Source: Unio delphinus (Eukaryota; Mollusca; Bivalvia; Unionida; Unionidae). From it: a DNA stretch of 64,000 nt. The stretch is taken from positions 9,965,501 through 10,029,500 of the forward strand of contig JAQISU010000210.1 in the NCBI GenBank assembly GCA_029339505.1, read 5' to 3'. This document shows positions 1 through 11,559 of this stretch, piece by piece (the first letter of the stretch is position 1; the number at the start of each line of letters is the position of its first letter). Position numbers and translations under genes: made by a program. The notes below the pieces were generated by a model. The model saw only the letters and a list, made by a program, of their open reading frames with translations, was not told the DNA's origin and did no database searches.

Positions 1-3000
1 AGAGTAAGGTGTTAACTCTCTTGGATTCTGTAAAGGTCGCAAAAAGGCAAGGAGGCCAAAGAAGAGAAGTTTGAAGCTAGACCATCCAGTTGGTCTCTAA
101 GACTTATTTTAATTTTGACTTGACGGCAAATTATACAAAAAGCTTAGAGACCAACTTGCTGGTCTAGGTTGAAGCTAGTAGAGGTTGGTTTATGAGTTTT
201 AAGGAAAGAAGCTATCTCCATAATACAAAAGTGCAAGGTGAGGCAGCTAGTTCTGATATTGAAGCAAGAGAGTAAGATTCATTAAAAGCTCAGAAGACGA
301 AATAGTTTTAGGTTAGCGATATGTTACTAAGCTATTTTCTATTTATTTTTTGTTTACCGGTAGTAGTTCTCAATAAAATATCTCTTATTTTTTTGTACAG
401 TATTCTCTATTTTATGAATCGGTAGTATTTTTATATTTTTGTAAATATTAAACCAATTGTGGTGTGTACAGTGTCTGATTTACCTAAACTTATCACAAGG
501 TCTGTCATACGCTCTGCTCGCTTTACCACTGGTCGGCAGGAACCGAACTTAGTCATAACTCGATTATTACCTTTATATCATATTTTCTTTCAGCCTAGTG
601 CTATTGTGCAATCAATATATAATGTAGGAAACATATTTTAAAACTTTTATATATACTACCGAGTGAAAACGAATGTGACTTGCTTTACGGCTATATTCGC
701 ATTGCGGCGGTGGTCTGGAACCGAACCCGCCATATTAACGAGGTATACCTGTACAGAAATATTTTTAGTAGGGGTGTGCTCTTTCTCTAACTAGCAAAGC
801 AATTAAATATTCAGCTTGCATACAAGACAACACAAATTTCTTGGCAATGGAACGTCTGTTTAAAGAAATATTAGATTCACTGTCTTGTCACACCATATTC
901 AAAAGGTCTAAAAACAAAAAGCTGGTTGTTTTTTTCGGAGGGGGGGAGGGGTAGGGGCATCATGTCGTGATGTATGCATCATCTATACCACATCTTTACC
1001 AGGAAACAATGTAAAAAAATTAATTTTTTCATTGTTTTGATCTTTTGTTTTTATTTGAAGTTGCCTGATTCCATTTTTGTATGGGGTATCCTGGGTGGGC
1101 ATCCATTCTAGCCTTTGTAATTTTGAAGTGAAGTTTCTTTTCAAGTGTGGTTTCTAGTGTATGTAGTTCTTCTGTTTTCTTCTTGATTTTTCTCATGATG
1201 ATTGCTGGTTCTTTAACTATAGCTGTTTTCCCTCCTATTGATATATTTCTCATGTTGTATTATTTGTTTCATTTTCAACAGGTTTCAATATACATGTATA
1301 TTCTCTGTCTCCTTTCCTATTTAACCTTTCTAGTAATTTGGTGAAGTTTCTGTTTCTTATATTAAATGCAACCATTGCCAATGACATTGTATGTCATATT
1401 TCTATTGGCATTGGAGACAGACAGATCACTCTGCCAGGTCCCTTTTTATAACAATATTGTAAAGCTGGTCCTCACTTGTCTCTATTCTTTTAGAGTCAAA
1501 GTACTTTTCCAGCTCTGACAATTGCCTATTTCACATCATTATCCTTCTGTACATTCAGCACGTTTATCCCAATTTGCTCCAAAGTGATATTTCAATATTA
1601 TATAGGTAGTATCTTTCTTTTCTGGCATTGCATATTTGCACAGATTTCTTTACTGCTTTCAGTCTTTTTAGTCCTGTACATTTATGACCTTAAAAAGGAC
1701 AAATATGCAAAACTGAAATTCGCGCAATTTTTTAAAATAATTTGCTATATTTGTTCATTTTCTGAAAATTTGTTCCTTTCATTCTTAATGGTTACCATGA
1801 ATTTTTTTTTTAAAACCCAATAATTTCTCTCTATCTGTCTTAAATAAAACATCACACCCCCACCCTTACAAATGGTGGTTGCAACATCATTTGAGACACT
1901 GTACATACCGGCATTGTGTTGAAAATGAATTATGGAGAACTCACCCAGGGAGAAGCACCGTATGTACTAATTCTGAGATGTCCCCACATGGTTGTTAAGG
2001 CTTTATTTATTGTTGTCTTTCTTCAGCTTAATAACTTATTAAATCTATAAAAATTGTAACTTTTCAACTTTTCCATTGGATCAACTCAGCTTCTCTACTT
2101 AACGAAAAAGAAGTGGTATCTGTGCTTTTTGCTCTGCTCTTCAAACCGTTAGATACATTTTAATTGGAAAAAATAAGAGTGGGTGTAAGCATGATGTGAT
2201 GTCTGCAGTTTTATATATGAAAGGGCTCCAACCTAATAATGAATGATAATTGAACACAATAAAAAAAAAAACATTGACGCATACTCAGAAAATGCTGTCA
2301 CTTCTGAGTTAAACATCATTTAGTTAATTTCTTCTTATTTGTTAGTGTTCGTAATTTTATTATTTTCTAATAAAACAAATTAAAGTTGAACGAGAAGTTT
2401 AAAAATTATTTAATTACTTAATTGCCGATACACAATAATCAGGTTTACGTAATTTTATTATATATAACAACACTATGAACACACACACTAACGCAGTTTT
2501 GTTACCTTAACTACATATTTGAACTGCTCAACGTATTTGGGACATGATGAGACAATCATCTTAAATTTCATGCTTTAAATCAAAAAAAAACAAAAAAAAA
2601 ACTGAATAATATTTCACATGGTCCGAATCAGCTTGGTCCGAATCAGCTTGGTCCGAGTTTGAGAGTAATTACCACCTTAATGAATAATGTTAGTGTAATA
2701 TTTGTAGCAATTAAGAAAGTTAACAGCAGCATTTGTTTAATTTATTTTATTGTGGTGTATCTGGATGTGTTGTTATAAGAAATGTAATGAGATATGAGCA
2801 AACAGACTTTCAATTATAAGTCAGTTATTTAGAGAAAAAAATTCAACAATGCACATACACTTAGTTCATCGATTTTAAACAAATCTCACAAGTGAAATAT
2901 TCTTCTTTGTTTTTCTTTTGTTTTTCCAGTCTGACTTCATTTTAGTCCTCCTCCCCCCCCCCCCCCCCCGAAACATTTTGGAATCGCATAGGTATGTAGT

Positions 3001-3300
3001 ATTCTTCCTTGTACAGGAGAGCCAATATCTGATAATAAGATACATCATTCGTGTATTCAAATAATGCGGTAACCACCATGTGACAACATCTTTGTTGATA
3101 ACAGTATAGCTCTGAGGTACACATTTTTATCTTTAAAATAATTTATTTATTTCAAAGATAAATATTAAATAGATTTTCTGGATGGCAAGTTTTAAGGTGA
3201 CTTATCCAACCATTTGGTGTGATACGTTGGGGTGAGTTATCCCAGGGCGAGTTCACCATGGGGCAAGTTCACTCAGTGAAGACAGTGATGGGGATGACAT
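1..3300. other. Non-coding host DNA, no gene seen
   Basis: AT-rich sequence with only short, stop-bounded ORFs that have no recognisable domain. It contains a small inverted repeat (81-163), a C homopolymer near 2949-2969 and a three-fold GGTCCGAATCAGCTT repeat near 2622-2657. I see no exon, RNA gene or transposon coding sequence here. Confidence 0.6.
81..163. repeat. Inverted repeat, 21-bp arms
   Basis: The arms at 81-101 and 143-163 are near-perfect reverse complements (GGTCTCTAAG against CTTAGAGACC plus flanking bases) around a 41-base loop. It could be a remnant MITE end or a chance hairpin. No target duplication was found. Confidence 0.5.
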
Positions 3301-3315
3301 TCTCGAAAACAGGGC

Positions 3316-3390
3316 CCCAAGTGGCTGAGTTGTTTAAAGCGCTCTCCATTACGTATGCTGAAAAATGGCATTAAACCATACAACAACATT
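3316..3390 (+). mobile_element. Internally deleted tRNA-derived SINE remnant
   Basis: The head (gtggctgagt...aaagcgctctcc) and the tail (gctgaaaaatggcattaaac, then a CAACAA-type end) match the fuller copies at 15257-15494 and 21490-21730. The tRNA B-box half and the body are missing, so this is a deletion derivative. Confidence 0.65.
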
Positions 3391-3521
3391 CTCAAAGTAG
3401 AATATTCCATTAACATCCAACCTTACATGATAGATTCGTGGGACAAAGATGAACTTTTCAGATTCTGACAGTGGTGCTGCTGCTCATGGGTCTTTAGACA
3501 AACATTCAAGCTTTTTTTTTT

Positions 3522-3661
3522 TAATGTTTTCCAATTTCATTGTTTTTGTTATTTGTTGTTCTGTAGTGTAGTCATAGTCATATCATTATTGATGGTGTAA
3601 AGCACTTAGAGTTTCGAAAGATTAGGCGCTATACAAAGTCCTCATTATTATTATTATTATT
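3522..3661 (+). mobile_element. 5'-truncated LINE 3' end
   Basis: It shares the 3' signature of the LINE at 25755-29577: aatgttttccaatttcat, gtaaagc(a/g)cttagag, then taggcgctatacaaagtcctc and an (ATT)n tail. Only the 3' untranslated part is present. This is the usual outcome of incomplete target-primed reverse transcription of a CR1/L2-like LINE. Confidence 0.7.
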
Positions 3662-4330
3662 AAAATGTCTTTGTCACAACCTGGCAAATACATAAAATGC
3701 AAATAAACATAGTTGGGATAGATTAAATACACACTCTACTAAATTTATTATTTATTTATTTATAATTATTTAATTTAATTTATTTAATTACGATAAAAGT
3801 ATGCAGGTCCGGGTTTTTGTTTGTCCCCTTTAAGGTTTGATCTTTTCACATGATAGCAAAAAAAACCTTTTTAATACAGTCTGGATTTGTTAGATGAATG
3901 CCATGAATTAGTGCCAGTTTTGCATTCATAATTTTGGATTTTGAACTTTTCATGAAAGTAGTTTCAAGGTCAAAGGGCATGACTACGGTGTTTATGCTGC
4001 AAATATCTTCTGGTCACCTTTTCACAAAGTTAGTTTCAGATTTTAAAAAGAATAATAACTTCTGGATTCCCACCAATTTGAGGAAGGTTTGGAGAATAGC
4101 CATATAAACAGTTGATGTGAGGAGGAAGTCTTGTTTGGAAAATAAATAATTTTAAGGTAAAACGATTCTATGTAATTAATCACTTTTCTGAAAAATTGTA
4201 ATTTTAGGTTGTGCATTCTGTCAATTTTTCAGTTGTATAAATAAACAAGAAACTCCACTTATAAGGATGTCATGTGCATTATAGCATTTTATTTCTGTGA
4301 TTGTAAGTAAATTTACAGAAAATTTGATGC
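3662..4330. other. Non-coding, nothing recognised
   Basis: AT-rich spacer between a LINE tail and a MITE. No exon-like or repeat structure stands out. Confidence 0.6.
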
Positions 4331-4339
4331 ATTTATTTA

Positions 4340-5032
4340 GGGTTGTACCGATTATCGATTATAATCGATCATCAGTTGGTTGAGCAAATCAATAAGATAA
4401 TCGATTGTGAAACTCCATAATCGATTGTGTGCAAAGGGAGACTACTTTTATGTGTATGCAAAGCACAAAGGTTAGTAAAACTCCCAGCCACTAAAGTTGA
4501 CCTGAAATTTATTATTCCCTTCACAACTACAAATAAAAAAACTTACGATTCATAATTAGGAATATATAGTTATTATTACATGGTCAAGTTGTTAAATTGT
4601 TGAGTTAATAAATTTAAACGCATTTGTTGATTTGTTTCAGTTAAATTGCAACATCTTTTGTAGTTTTTATAAACAATGACAAGAAAATCATGTCCTTCTA
4701 TATTTTAAATTATAGACACATCACATATGAATGAAAGAATTTCGGGGGTTTGTAGCAGTATTTCAGTTACATATGATTGATCAGCCATGAAAAGTTGCGT
4801 TCATTTAACAAAGTTGTAGAACAACACACAATGTAATATTATTGTCAAGTTAAAGAATACATGTCATTAAAAGAGATTACTTCTGTACATTTATACACAT
4901 ATTGAACTCTTGATCAAAGATATAACTAACAAAAATTTTAATTTGCTCTTAGTAACCGATTATAATCGATGATCAGTTGGTTAAGGGGAACCGATTATCG
5001 ATTATGAATTTCTGACCGATTCCCTTCACTAC
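4340..5032. mobile_element. Non-autonomous DNA transposon (hAT-like MITE)
   Basis: Both ends carry CGATTATCGATTAT / ATAATCGAT subterminal motifs in a roughly inverted arrangement (near 4348-4371 and 4955-5007). The element is flanked by the direct repeat ATTTATTTA at 4331-4339 and 5033-5041. An 8-bp duplication is typical of hAT elements, and the repeat here is 8 or 9 bp depending on where the ends are placed. It has no coding capacity. Confidence 0.6.
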
Positions 5033-5041
5033 ATTTATTTA

Positions 5042-6520
5042 TATCTATATTTTTTTTCAAGCCATGGCTTCAGTTATGATGATATTTTACAGAGTCCCAA
5101 TGAACCCCTCATTTGAATATTTTTTAGTCCTTAAAAGATGTTAGAGGGTCCACTTCCAAGTGTCAGGTGTAAGCTCTGTTTGCGCGTGTGTGTGTGTGTG
5201 GGAGGGGGGGTTGTTTAAGAGAGAGAGATTGGTTGATTGAATCATGCACATTTAAACACATTCTCAAGCTTCCCTGATAAATTTCTCCTCAAAATCAAGG
5301 CACCTTTTTCAACCTTGATGACCATTTTGTTTTCAGCAGTGTACTTTTAAGACATTTACTAGAAACACTGAAATAGGCTCAAAAACCAAATACACCAAAA
5401 TATACAATTATTTGCATCTTTTTGTTGTATATGTTAGAGTACACACTGATATTATGATTTGTATTTGATTTAATGACAATAATAAGCAAACCAAATTTTG
5501 ATATTAAGTGATTTTGATCCAAATTATTTTTGTATCAATTTTAGGGGCAATCCATGTAATAATGTCACTTAGGTCTCACTGATTTTAACACTAGCTTCAT
5601 TTGGCTATTTTAGCTTTGAAAATCTAGATAGGAATATTCAGGTACATAACCCTTATTTGTTACAAGATATGATAAATGAGAGTAATTACTTTCCTTGATA
5701 TATTATCAAAGGATTTGTGTAGCTTTTGTTGCTGTCCTTGTTACTGTTGTGAGCCTAATGCCATTGTACATCTAATTTTGTAAATGTTGAGTCTAAAAAT
5801 TTTCATATGAAACAGATTGTTAGAGAATTTATTAAAAATTGTGAATGCATCAGAAGGTCTGGTTTCAAAGGAAATAACTGTATAATAGCAAGAGATTTAA
5901 TTTTCAGATTTTTGTTTGTGTGGTAATTACAGTATTTAATAACATGAATTGACTCACATGTTCTAACATTGACATTTTAAAGGTAGTAGTAAAGATAACC
6001 AATCTTTGATTTCATTTAAGGGCCCTCTTGACTTCTGGCATCCATGCCAATCATCATGGCTGTGTTTAGGTATGCAGTGGATGGAGTCATGGATCTAGCA
6101 TAGATGTGTGAACCCTTCACTTGTGGAGGAGTTTGCCATGATGGGCATTTTCTTCAGGAAGGTTGGTGTTGGCTTTGATCCAAATCTTAGTTATCATAGG
6201 GTAGTGTCCAGTTTGAAAATATGTGGCAAAATCTTTGTATGGGCATTTAACATATATGCCACAGGAACAAGGTTCCTTTATTAGTAGTATTATTTGTCTG
6301 TGACCCAATATATGGAATTACACCATTTTAGTAGGATGGTTTCTATGAGAGTTACTTGCATGGAAAGAAGGATACATTTTTCTGCTGACTTGGTATCGTC
6401 TAATATTTGGTAACAAATGATGCATCCCATCCCTATTAACTTCATTTCAGATATTTCTAAGATTTTCATGTGGTGGCACGGCCGATGTTTAACTGTGTGA
6501 GAACAAGATATTATAATATT
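5042..6520. other. Non-coding, nothing firm
   Basis: Contains a short GT-rich run near 5186-5202 and AT-rich sequence. A 45-base stretch ending ...GTTTAG|GTATGC near 6015-6060 has splice-like borders, but its coding potential is too short to call. Confidence 0.5.
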
Positions 6521-6749
6521 CAAAGGTTGTCACACCATATATGTCAAGTTTTCTGGAACCAAATCAGGGAGATTTGTGTTCAAAATCAGGGAGATTAGGT
6601 CCAAATCAGGGAGATTAGCGAAACGACTATTTTTCTCATAAGTTTAAGTGCCAAAGTGCAGATCGTACCACAGCAAAGTAAAATAACCATACTGAATAAA
6701 AGACACAGTTTTCCACATCAATTTCAACAGTTTTCCTTGCATAGTAAAG

Positions 6750-7230
6750 TTACTTCACTTATATACATTGGACCCAGTGCATTGTTAACTGTCAATTACC
6801 TTAGTTCTTTTGTAGCAAAATTTCTGAGTAATTTGCGAGTCAGCAAACATAAACCTTACACAGCTATGATCAGCAACCAAGAATGGTAAATTATGCTCTG
6901 CCACAAAGTTAGCAAACAGAACCTCAGCTTTAGTGACACTGTCTACTGTTGTTGGTGCAAACATTTGTGTTACTTTAGACTCATTGTGACGATTTTTCGT
7001 TTGCAATATGTTGCATACTTTTCGAGTGATTTGTAAGATCTTTTTTTTTTCCCCTACTAGAAATGTTCAAATGTGTGTTGCAAGATGTGCAGTACGCAAA
7101 GCTTTCTCCCTTTTCACTACACTTCACATATTTAAATTCGCCTATCCAACACCAAGCACTGTTGAACTTGCAAACATTTTTTTGGGGGGATGGCATATTT
7201 TCCATCGAATCCGTTAGCAGACGTTTAGAC
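6750..7230 (-). pseudogene. hAT-like transposase N-terminal fragment
   Basis: Reading leftward from about 7230, one frame encodes a BED/C2H2-like zinc finger: a WCWIGEFKYV stretch, then C-x2-C (YCTSCN) and H-x5-H (NHSKSMQH). Near 6981-7006 the reading passes into a second frame encoding TKAEVLFANFVAEHNLPFLV and ADH, a stretch I recognise from hAT-family transposases and their domesticated relatives. The catalytic core is absent. The frame change and the early end show it is dead. Three copies of an AAATCAGGGAGATT motif lie downstream at 6564-6617. Confidence 0.55.
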
Positions 7231-7239
7231 ATGGCACCA

Positions 7240-8130
7240 GAATTTTTTAAATAATAAATAATCCAGGAAGTAGTTGTAGGAATGTACATCAGTTTTTATG
7301 TTTTTGGTAATTTGCTTCCAGTGGAGCGCACTATGCACTGTACAACAGCAAAGGCCGATGATATTCCGATTGTGATATGACAGAAAAGGCAGAGAATACT
7401 CCGATAGTAATAACAATTGACGGATTACGGTAGTCATGAACAGTGAATGTTGTTTTAGCTGGAAATACCTATGCTTGGCAGTTTTTCTTAATTTCCGGAA
7501 GATCTTGTCAGCAAATTGGTAGATCAAAAGATGGGGTCAAAAATCAAAAGACTCTTGGACAATTCGGCATGTATGTCACACTCATCAGGTCCTAAGGAAG
7601 TCTTTACACTCTGACTTGACTCAATATATGGTTGGTGATTTGGCATTTGATTAGCTTATGATTTTATATCAGCCAATCAATGCATGACATCTGAAATTTA
7701 ATTTTGTTTATAACAGTGATTCAGTCTGTCATATGATTGGACAGTGAAGTGATGTCAGTCAGCTATTCAAATGCCAATATCTGAGTGGTCAGTGGTCTAA
7801 CAATGAAGTTCATTTCCTCCTTCCAGCTTTCTTTAAAAAATATATGTATTATGATAGTAACTCAAATGATGACATACTATATCTAGGCGTATGACTTTCA
7901 TCAAATTGTGTGAATAAATTTGCATGAATATTAATGTAGGTTTTTCTTTGTTAATGTAATGGTGAATTTTCAGTTTTCATGTCACATTTGTTTCCAGACA
8001 TTTTATTGATTTATTTGTTCATATCAGTTATAACCATAATATCCATTGGTTACCAATTTTCCCATGTGATTTTTAAACTCTATGCAATATTCAGATATTT
8101 GGTTAGTGCTATTTTATTTTCATTATCTTT
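7240..8130. other. Non-coding, nothing recognised
   Basis: AT-rich spacer with short ORFs only. The last 40 bases are pyrimidine-rich and lead into the candidate exon at 8142. Confidence 0.5.
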
Positions 8131-8141
8131 TTCATTCACAG

Positions 8142-8212
8142 CTCTAGGACAATCCCTTCAGCTGGCACAAGAGAACCTAATTTCCAGAGCAGTGTATGAA
8201 TGTAGACAGGAG
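8142..8212 (+). CDS. Candidate internal exon of an unidentified host gene
   Basis: This 71-base segment has a strong acceptor (pyrimidine-rich ctttttcattcacag ending at 8141) and a consensus donor (GAG|GTAGGT at 8213). Only one frame is open: after two bases that complete a split codon it reads 23 codons beginning LGQSLQLAQEN and ending ECRQE. The peptide is hydrophilic and could be coiled-coil. I do not recognise the protein and no partner exon is certain in the window. It is consistent with an intron-rich host gene running left to right, but a chance match of splice signals is possible. Confidence 0.4.
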
Positions 8213-8361
8213 GTAGGTCTACTATTCAGCCTTTGATGCAGAGTTGTGGACTGCTGCTCTGGATTTGAATTCAAACATGGCAAGAAAGTGATCCAAGATG
8301 AAGCTGTGCCAGGTATTTTATCAGTTGTTAAGAATCCAGTATTGCCTGCAGTTAAACTTTA

Positions 8362-8363
<2 letters not shown>

Positions 8364-8426
<63 letters not shown>
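8364..8426. repeat. (TA)n microsatellite
   Basis: About 31 uninterrupted TA units. The ORFs that cross it on both strands are artefacts of the repeat. Confidence 0.97.
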
Positions 8427-8430
<4 letters not shown>

Positions 8431-8579
8431 GTATGAAAAATAAATTACAACCAGTACAGAATAATTGTGTGTATAATATGTCTGCCCAGATCCGAGCATC
8501 AGTGACCCAAATCTGCATCTGCTCACCCAGCAAACCAAATTTGTTATTACATTTTAGATGTTAAGAGTCAACTGAGAAA

Positions 8580-8770
8580 TTATATCATGGATATGGTACA
8601 TTGTAAGAGTTATGATACATATTGATGTTATGATTCACTGACTGATACATTTTAAGTATCATTATACTTATTGATTTATTTCATGTGTTATGATTCACAA
8701 TACATTTTAAGTGTTATGATATTGACTGATTTATTTTTATTATACTTATTGATAGATTTCAAGTGTTATG
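8580..8770 (+). repeat. Degenerate copies of the 55-bp TTATGATTCACAA repeat
   Basis: Contains several diverged units of the repeat that forms the large array at 13859-15140: ttatgattcacaatacatt, ttaagtgttat, attatacttattgatagattt. It shows that the repeat family is dispersed. Confidence 0.7.
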
Positions 8771-9064
8771 GGTGTTGACCCTCGTTACTCTCTCCAGCAC
8801 AAGCTGGTTCAAGTTGATTGAGGGACACCGTCTGTTAGTCAAAAGTGTCTTACGATGGTGTAATGTTTTCCTTGTCCACCCATGAGCGTATTAAGTAATG
8901 TGTATTTTTGTATGTATTTTTATTAGTTACTTTTATTCCAATTTTGATGACTGTTAATCTTTGTTTTGTTCACCAAATGAATATAAGTTTTGTTAACCCA
9001 TTAAGAAATCAGGTTGATGATACTTTCTATCACAAGTCCAAGCTAACTTATGATATATATTCTC

Positions 9065-9602
9065 GGATCAATGACAGTTAATCACACGACAGTTAATCAT
9101 GCGACATTTAAACAACGACAGTTAATCACAGCGACACTTAATCACGCAACACATAATCGCAGTGACAGATAATCACAGCATTATATTGTATTTTAAACAT
9201 ATTTTTAAACATATTTTTAAACATTTTATTTCTATTTATTGGTACAAATACGAGTTCAGCAGATTCAAAGGAAGAAGTACAGGGAATTGAAGGAACGTGT
9301 GGCTCATGCAGTTAGACTATATTTGGCTGCCGACGTGCTGCAGTATTTGCGCGCCATGGCTCATCTGTCTCATCAGTAAATTGCTGTAAATTAAAATATA
9401 ATTTTTTATTGAATTTTTTGCAGTAAATTAAAATATAATTTTTTATTGAATTTCTTTTTTATTGAATTACAATGATTTTACAACCAAAAAAGGATATTAT
9501 AAAAAAGTCACTTTTATATTGTGATTATCTGTCGCTGTGATTATGTGTCGCTGTGATTAACTGTCGTTGTTTAAATGTCGCGTGATTAACTGTCCGCACA
9601 CC
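9065..9602. mobile_element. MITE with long subterminally repetitive TIRs and 8-bp target duplication
   Basis: The ends (about 9065-9177 and 9520-9602) are inverted copies sharing GACAGTTAATCAC, GCGACATTTAAACAACGACA and further CGACA-n-TAATCACAG modules. The element is flanked by the direct repeat ATATTCTC at 9057-9064 and 9603-9610. The interior (about 9240-9380) is less AT-rich and reads like the last exon of a captured or ancestral gene: an acceptor-like AG, about 37 sense codons (beginning QIQRKKYRELKE) and a TAA. Confidence 0.7.
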
Positions 9603-9610
9603 ATATTCTC

Positions 9611-10421
9611 CACTGGTGCTATGAAGAATATTGATTTCTTTACAATCTGATTCCGGAACTTAGGATCGTACTCACATCCCTTAGAACTATTAAGTTCCAG
9701 GGCCATTTGCTTTCCTTTTCCTAATACAATGAATATTTATTATTTCCCAGTTGACTTTGCCAGAATCATTTGTCCATTATGTGTGCCTCTTGTGTTTTTA
9801 TTCTGTTTGGTGCAAGATGTTGTTGTATGGACGGCACTATCTATATCATATTTTTGAGTTGTATATCTACATAAACTTTATCAGAAATTTTGAAAATTTA
9901 TTTTATATTTACAAAAAAAAAAAAAAGTAGGATTTAAATTATTATGATTTCTTAATGGTGTAATTTATTAAATATTTTATGTGTTTGTGTTTTTCTACTA
10001 TTTCCATTTACATGCTGTGGCATGTCCAAAATTTATGTGTCTAGTAGCGTTGTGTTTTAACATTGTTCATTTAGGACATCCAGTTCATTGCAGTTGTTTC
10101 CCTTTAATCACTTAGTCTATATTAGACTTTTTGGGGAGTAACACTATACTCACTTATTAAAAAAATAGTTAATTTTTATCAAATCAAGACCAAATTATTT
10201 GAGTTTTGTTGTTGAGATGAATTTTGAAATTAGTATATAGTAAACTAAAGAGTGATTTTCTTATAGATTTTTAGTTTAATTGTGTGGATATAAAGGACAA
10301 AATGATAGAAAGAAGAAGGAATGAAAGGTAATGTTCACCACAGCTCCACATCAACTCTGTAGGTGGCAGTATAGGTTCTGTATACTTTAGGGAGGTACAT
10401 ATTCCAGTATCAGTTGACAAA
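9611..10421. other. Non-coding, upstream of the SGNH-like ORF
   Basis: AT-rich sequence with a poly-A tract near 9912-9925. No exon or known repeat was recognised. The 5' flank of the next ORF has no clear TATA box. Confidence 0.5.
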
Positions 10422-10943
10422 ATGCATCTTTTATTCGTTGGTCATAGTATAATTGCCAGATTAAGTTCTGACCATTTTCTTTTGGGTTCTTGTAGAGTAC
10501 CCATTGGAGTTACTATTTCTTACTACGGTATTCCTGGAGCTAGGATTACTAATTTTTTGGATGGTTTTATTCCTGGACCATTTCCAGACATTGTTTTCCT
10601 ACAAGTAGGGGAAAATGAAGTTGGGTATTTATCCCCTCTTGAAATTGTGGAAAACCTTAAAAGGCTAGTTCAAATTTATATTCATCTGGGTGTGAATCGT
10701 GTCCTTGTGGGAGTATTCTTACCAAGGGAACGTCCCCACGGACTTACCATCGGCCAACATAATTGTCGAGTGCGATGGATAAATAGTGAAATTGTACAGT
10801 ATACAAGATCCATTCATGGAGTTTATCTGGTTGGAAATCAAGGATTTCATAGAACCTTTCTCGACCACGATGGAGTGCACCTTAGTTGGAGGGGGAGAAG
10901 GTGGCTGATGCAGAAAGTTTTTAATTTCCTTAATAGACTTTAA
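10422..10943 (+). CDS. SGNH/GDSL-like hydrolase-fold protein, single exon
   Basis: An intact 173-residue ORF. It carries the SGNH landmark blocks in order: block I as VGHSIIARL (Ser near residue 8), a block II-like glycine in YYGIPGARI, block III as VFLQVGENE (Asn near 65) and block V as DHDGVHLSW (Asp/His near 149-152). The fold family comprises esterases and lipases that use a Ser-(Asp)-His site. No signal peptide or membrane segment is visible. Similar stand-alone SGNH ORFs occur in invertebrate genomes, often linked to retroelements, so this may be a transposon-borne domain or an intronless host gene. No intron, LTR or target duplication was found around it. The function and substrate are unknown, and the family assignment rests on motif reading. 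Confidence 0.6.
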   Translation: MHLLFVGHSIIARLSSDHFLLGSCRVPIGVTISYYGIPGARITNFLDGFIPGPFPDIVFLQVGENEVGYLSPLEIVENLKRLVQIYIHLGVNRVLVGVFLPRERPHGLTIGQHNCRVRWINSEIVQYTRSIHGVYLVGNQGFHRTFLDHDGVHLSWRGRRWLMQKVFNFLNRL

Positions 10944-11550
10944 GGATATTTTATTATTAAATTGTACATAATGTTATTAGTTTTATCAATGGAATTCCAT
11001 TAGTCACGTGACATCATCAGTTCATAGTAGATTTTGTTGATAGTAAATCACGTGGTTTTACTACTACAAAAGCCGCAGTCAGTCACGTGGTATTTTATGT
11101 AGCTCCAGGCGTGTTAGTAATGTCATGTATAGGTCAAATCTGATTGTGGCTTTAGCCTGTGTATATGTATGGTTTATAGATTTGGGTTTAGCTGTAAAAC
11201 TCAAATATTGCTACAAGTATTTGTGGAGCTTTGATAGAAAGAAGAAAGTAGAACATTGCTATCTGCGTTTGAAGCATCTCATATAATATATTAATTTGCA
11301 TTTTTCATTCTAAAAATATACTAGATGCTAATAAGATTTTTTATTTTAATACATTAAAAATTCAAAAAACTTTAGATGCAAATAAGAGACCCACACCAGT
11401 GCCACACTCCACAACTGGTGTTATACAACTAGCCAATTGGCTTTCCAGTGTATTATGTAACCCCATTGCCCAGCCTCCCATCACATCCAAGATCTCCTAA
11501 ATCTTTAAATACGCAATGCAAACATGTATTAATGTTACAAATTTACTAGA
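10944..11550. other. Non-coding, nothing recognised
   Basis: A spacer with three CACGTG-type motifs (near 11005, 11050 and 11083). No gene is evident. Confidence 0.5.
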
Positions 11551-11559
11551 GTTTTATTC

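Noticed and set aside
7979..8236. A full 85-residue protein from ATG 7979
   Set aside because: The hydrophobic N-terminal part is translated intron. Only the segment after the acceptor at 8141 looks like coding sequence.
8246..8564. ORFs with Tyr-Ile repeats on both strands
   Set aside because: They are translations of the (TA)n tract. The same applies at 48391-48623 and 62491-62802.
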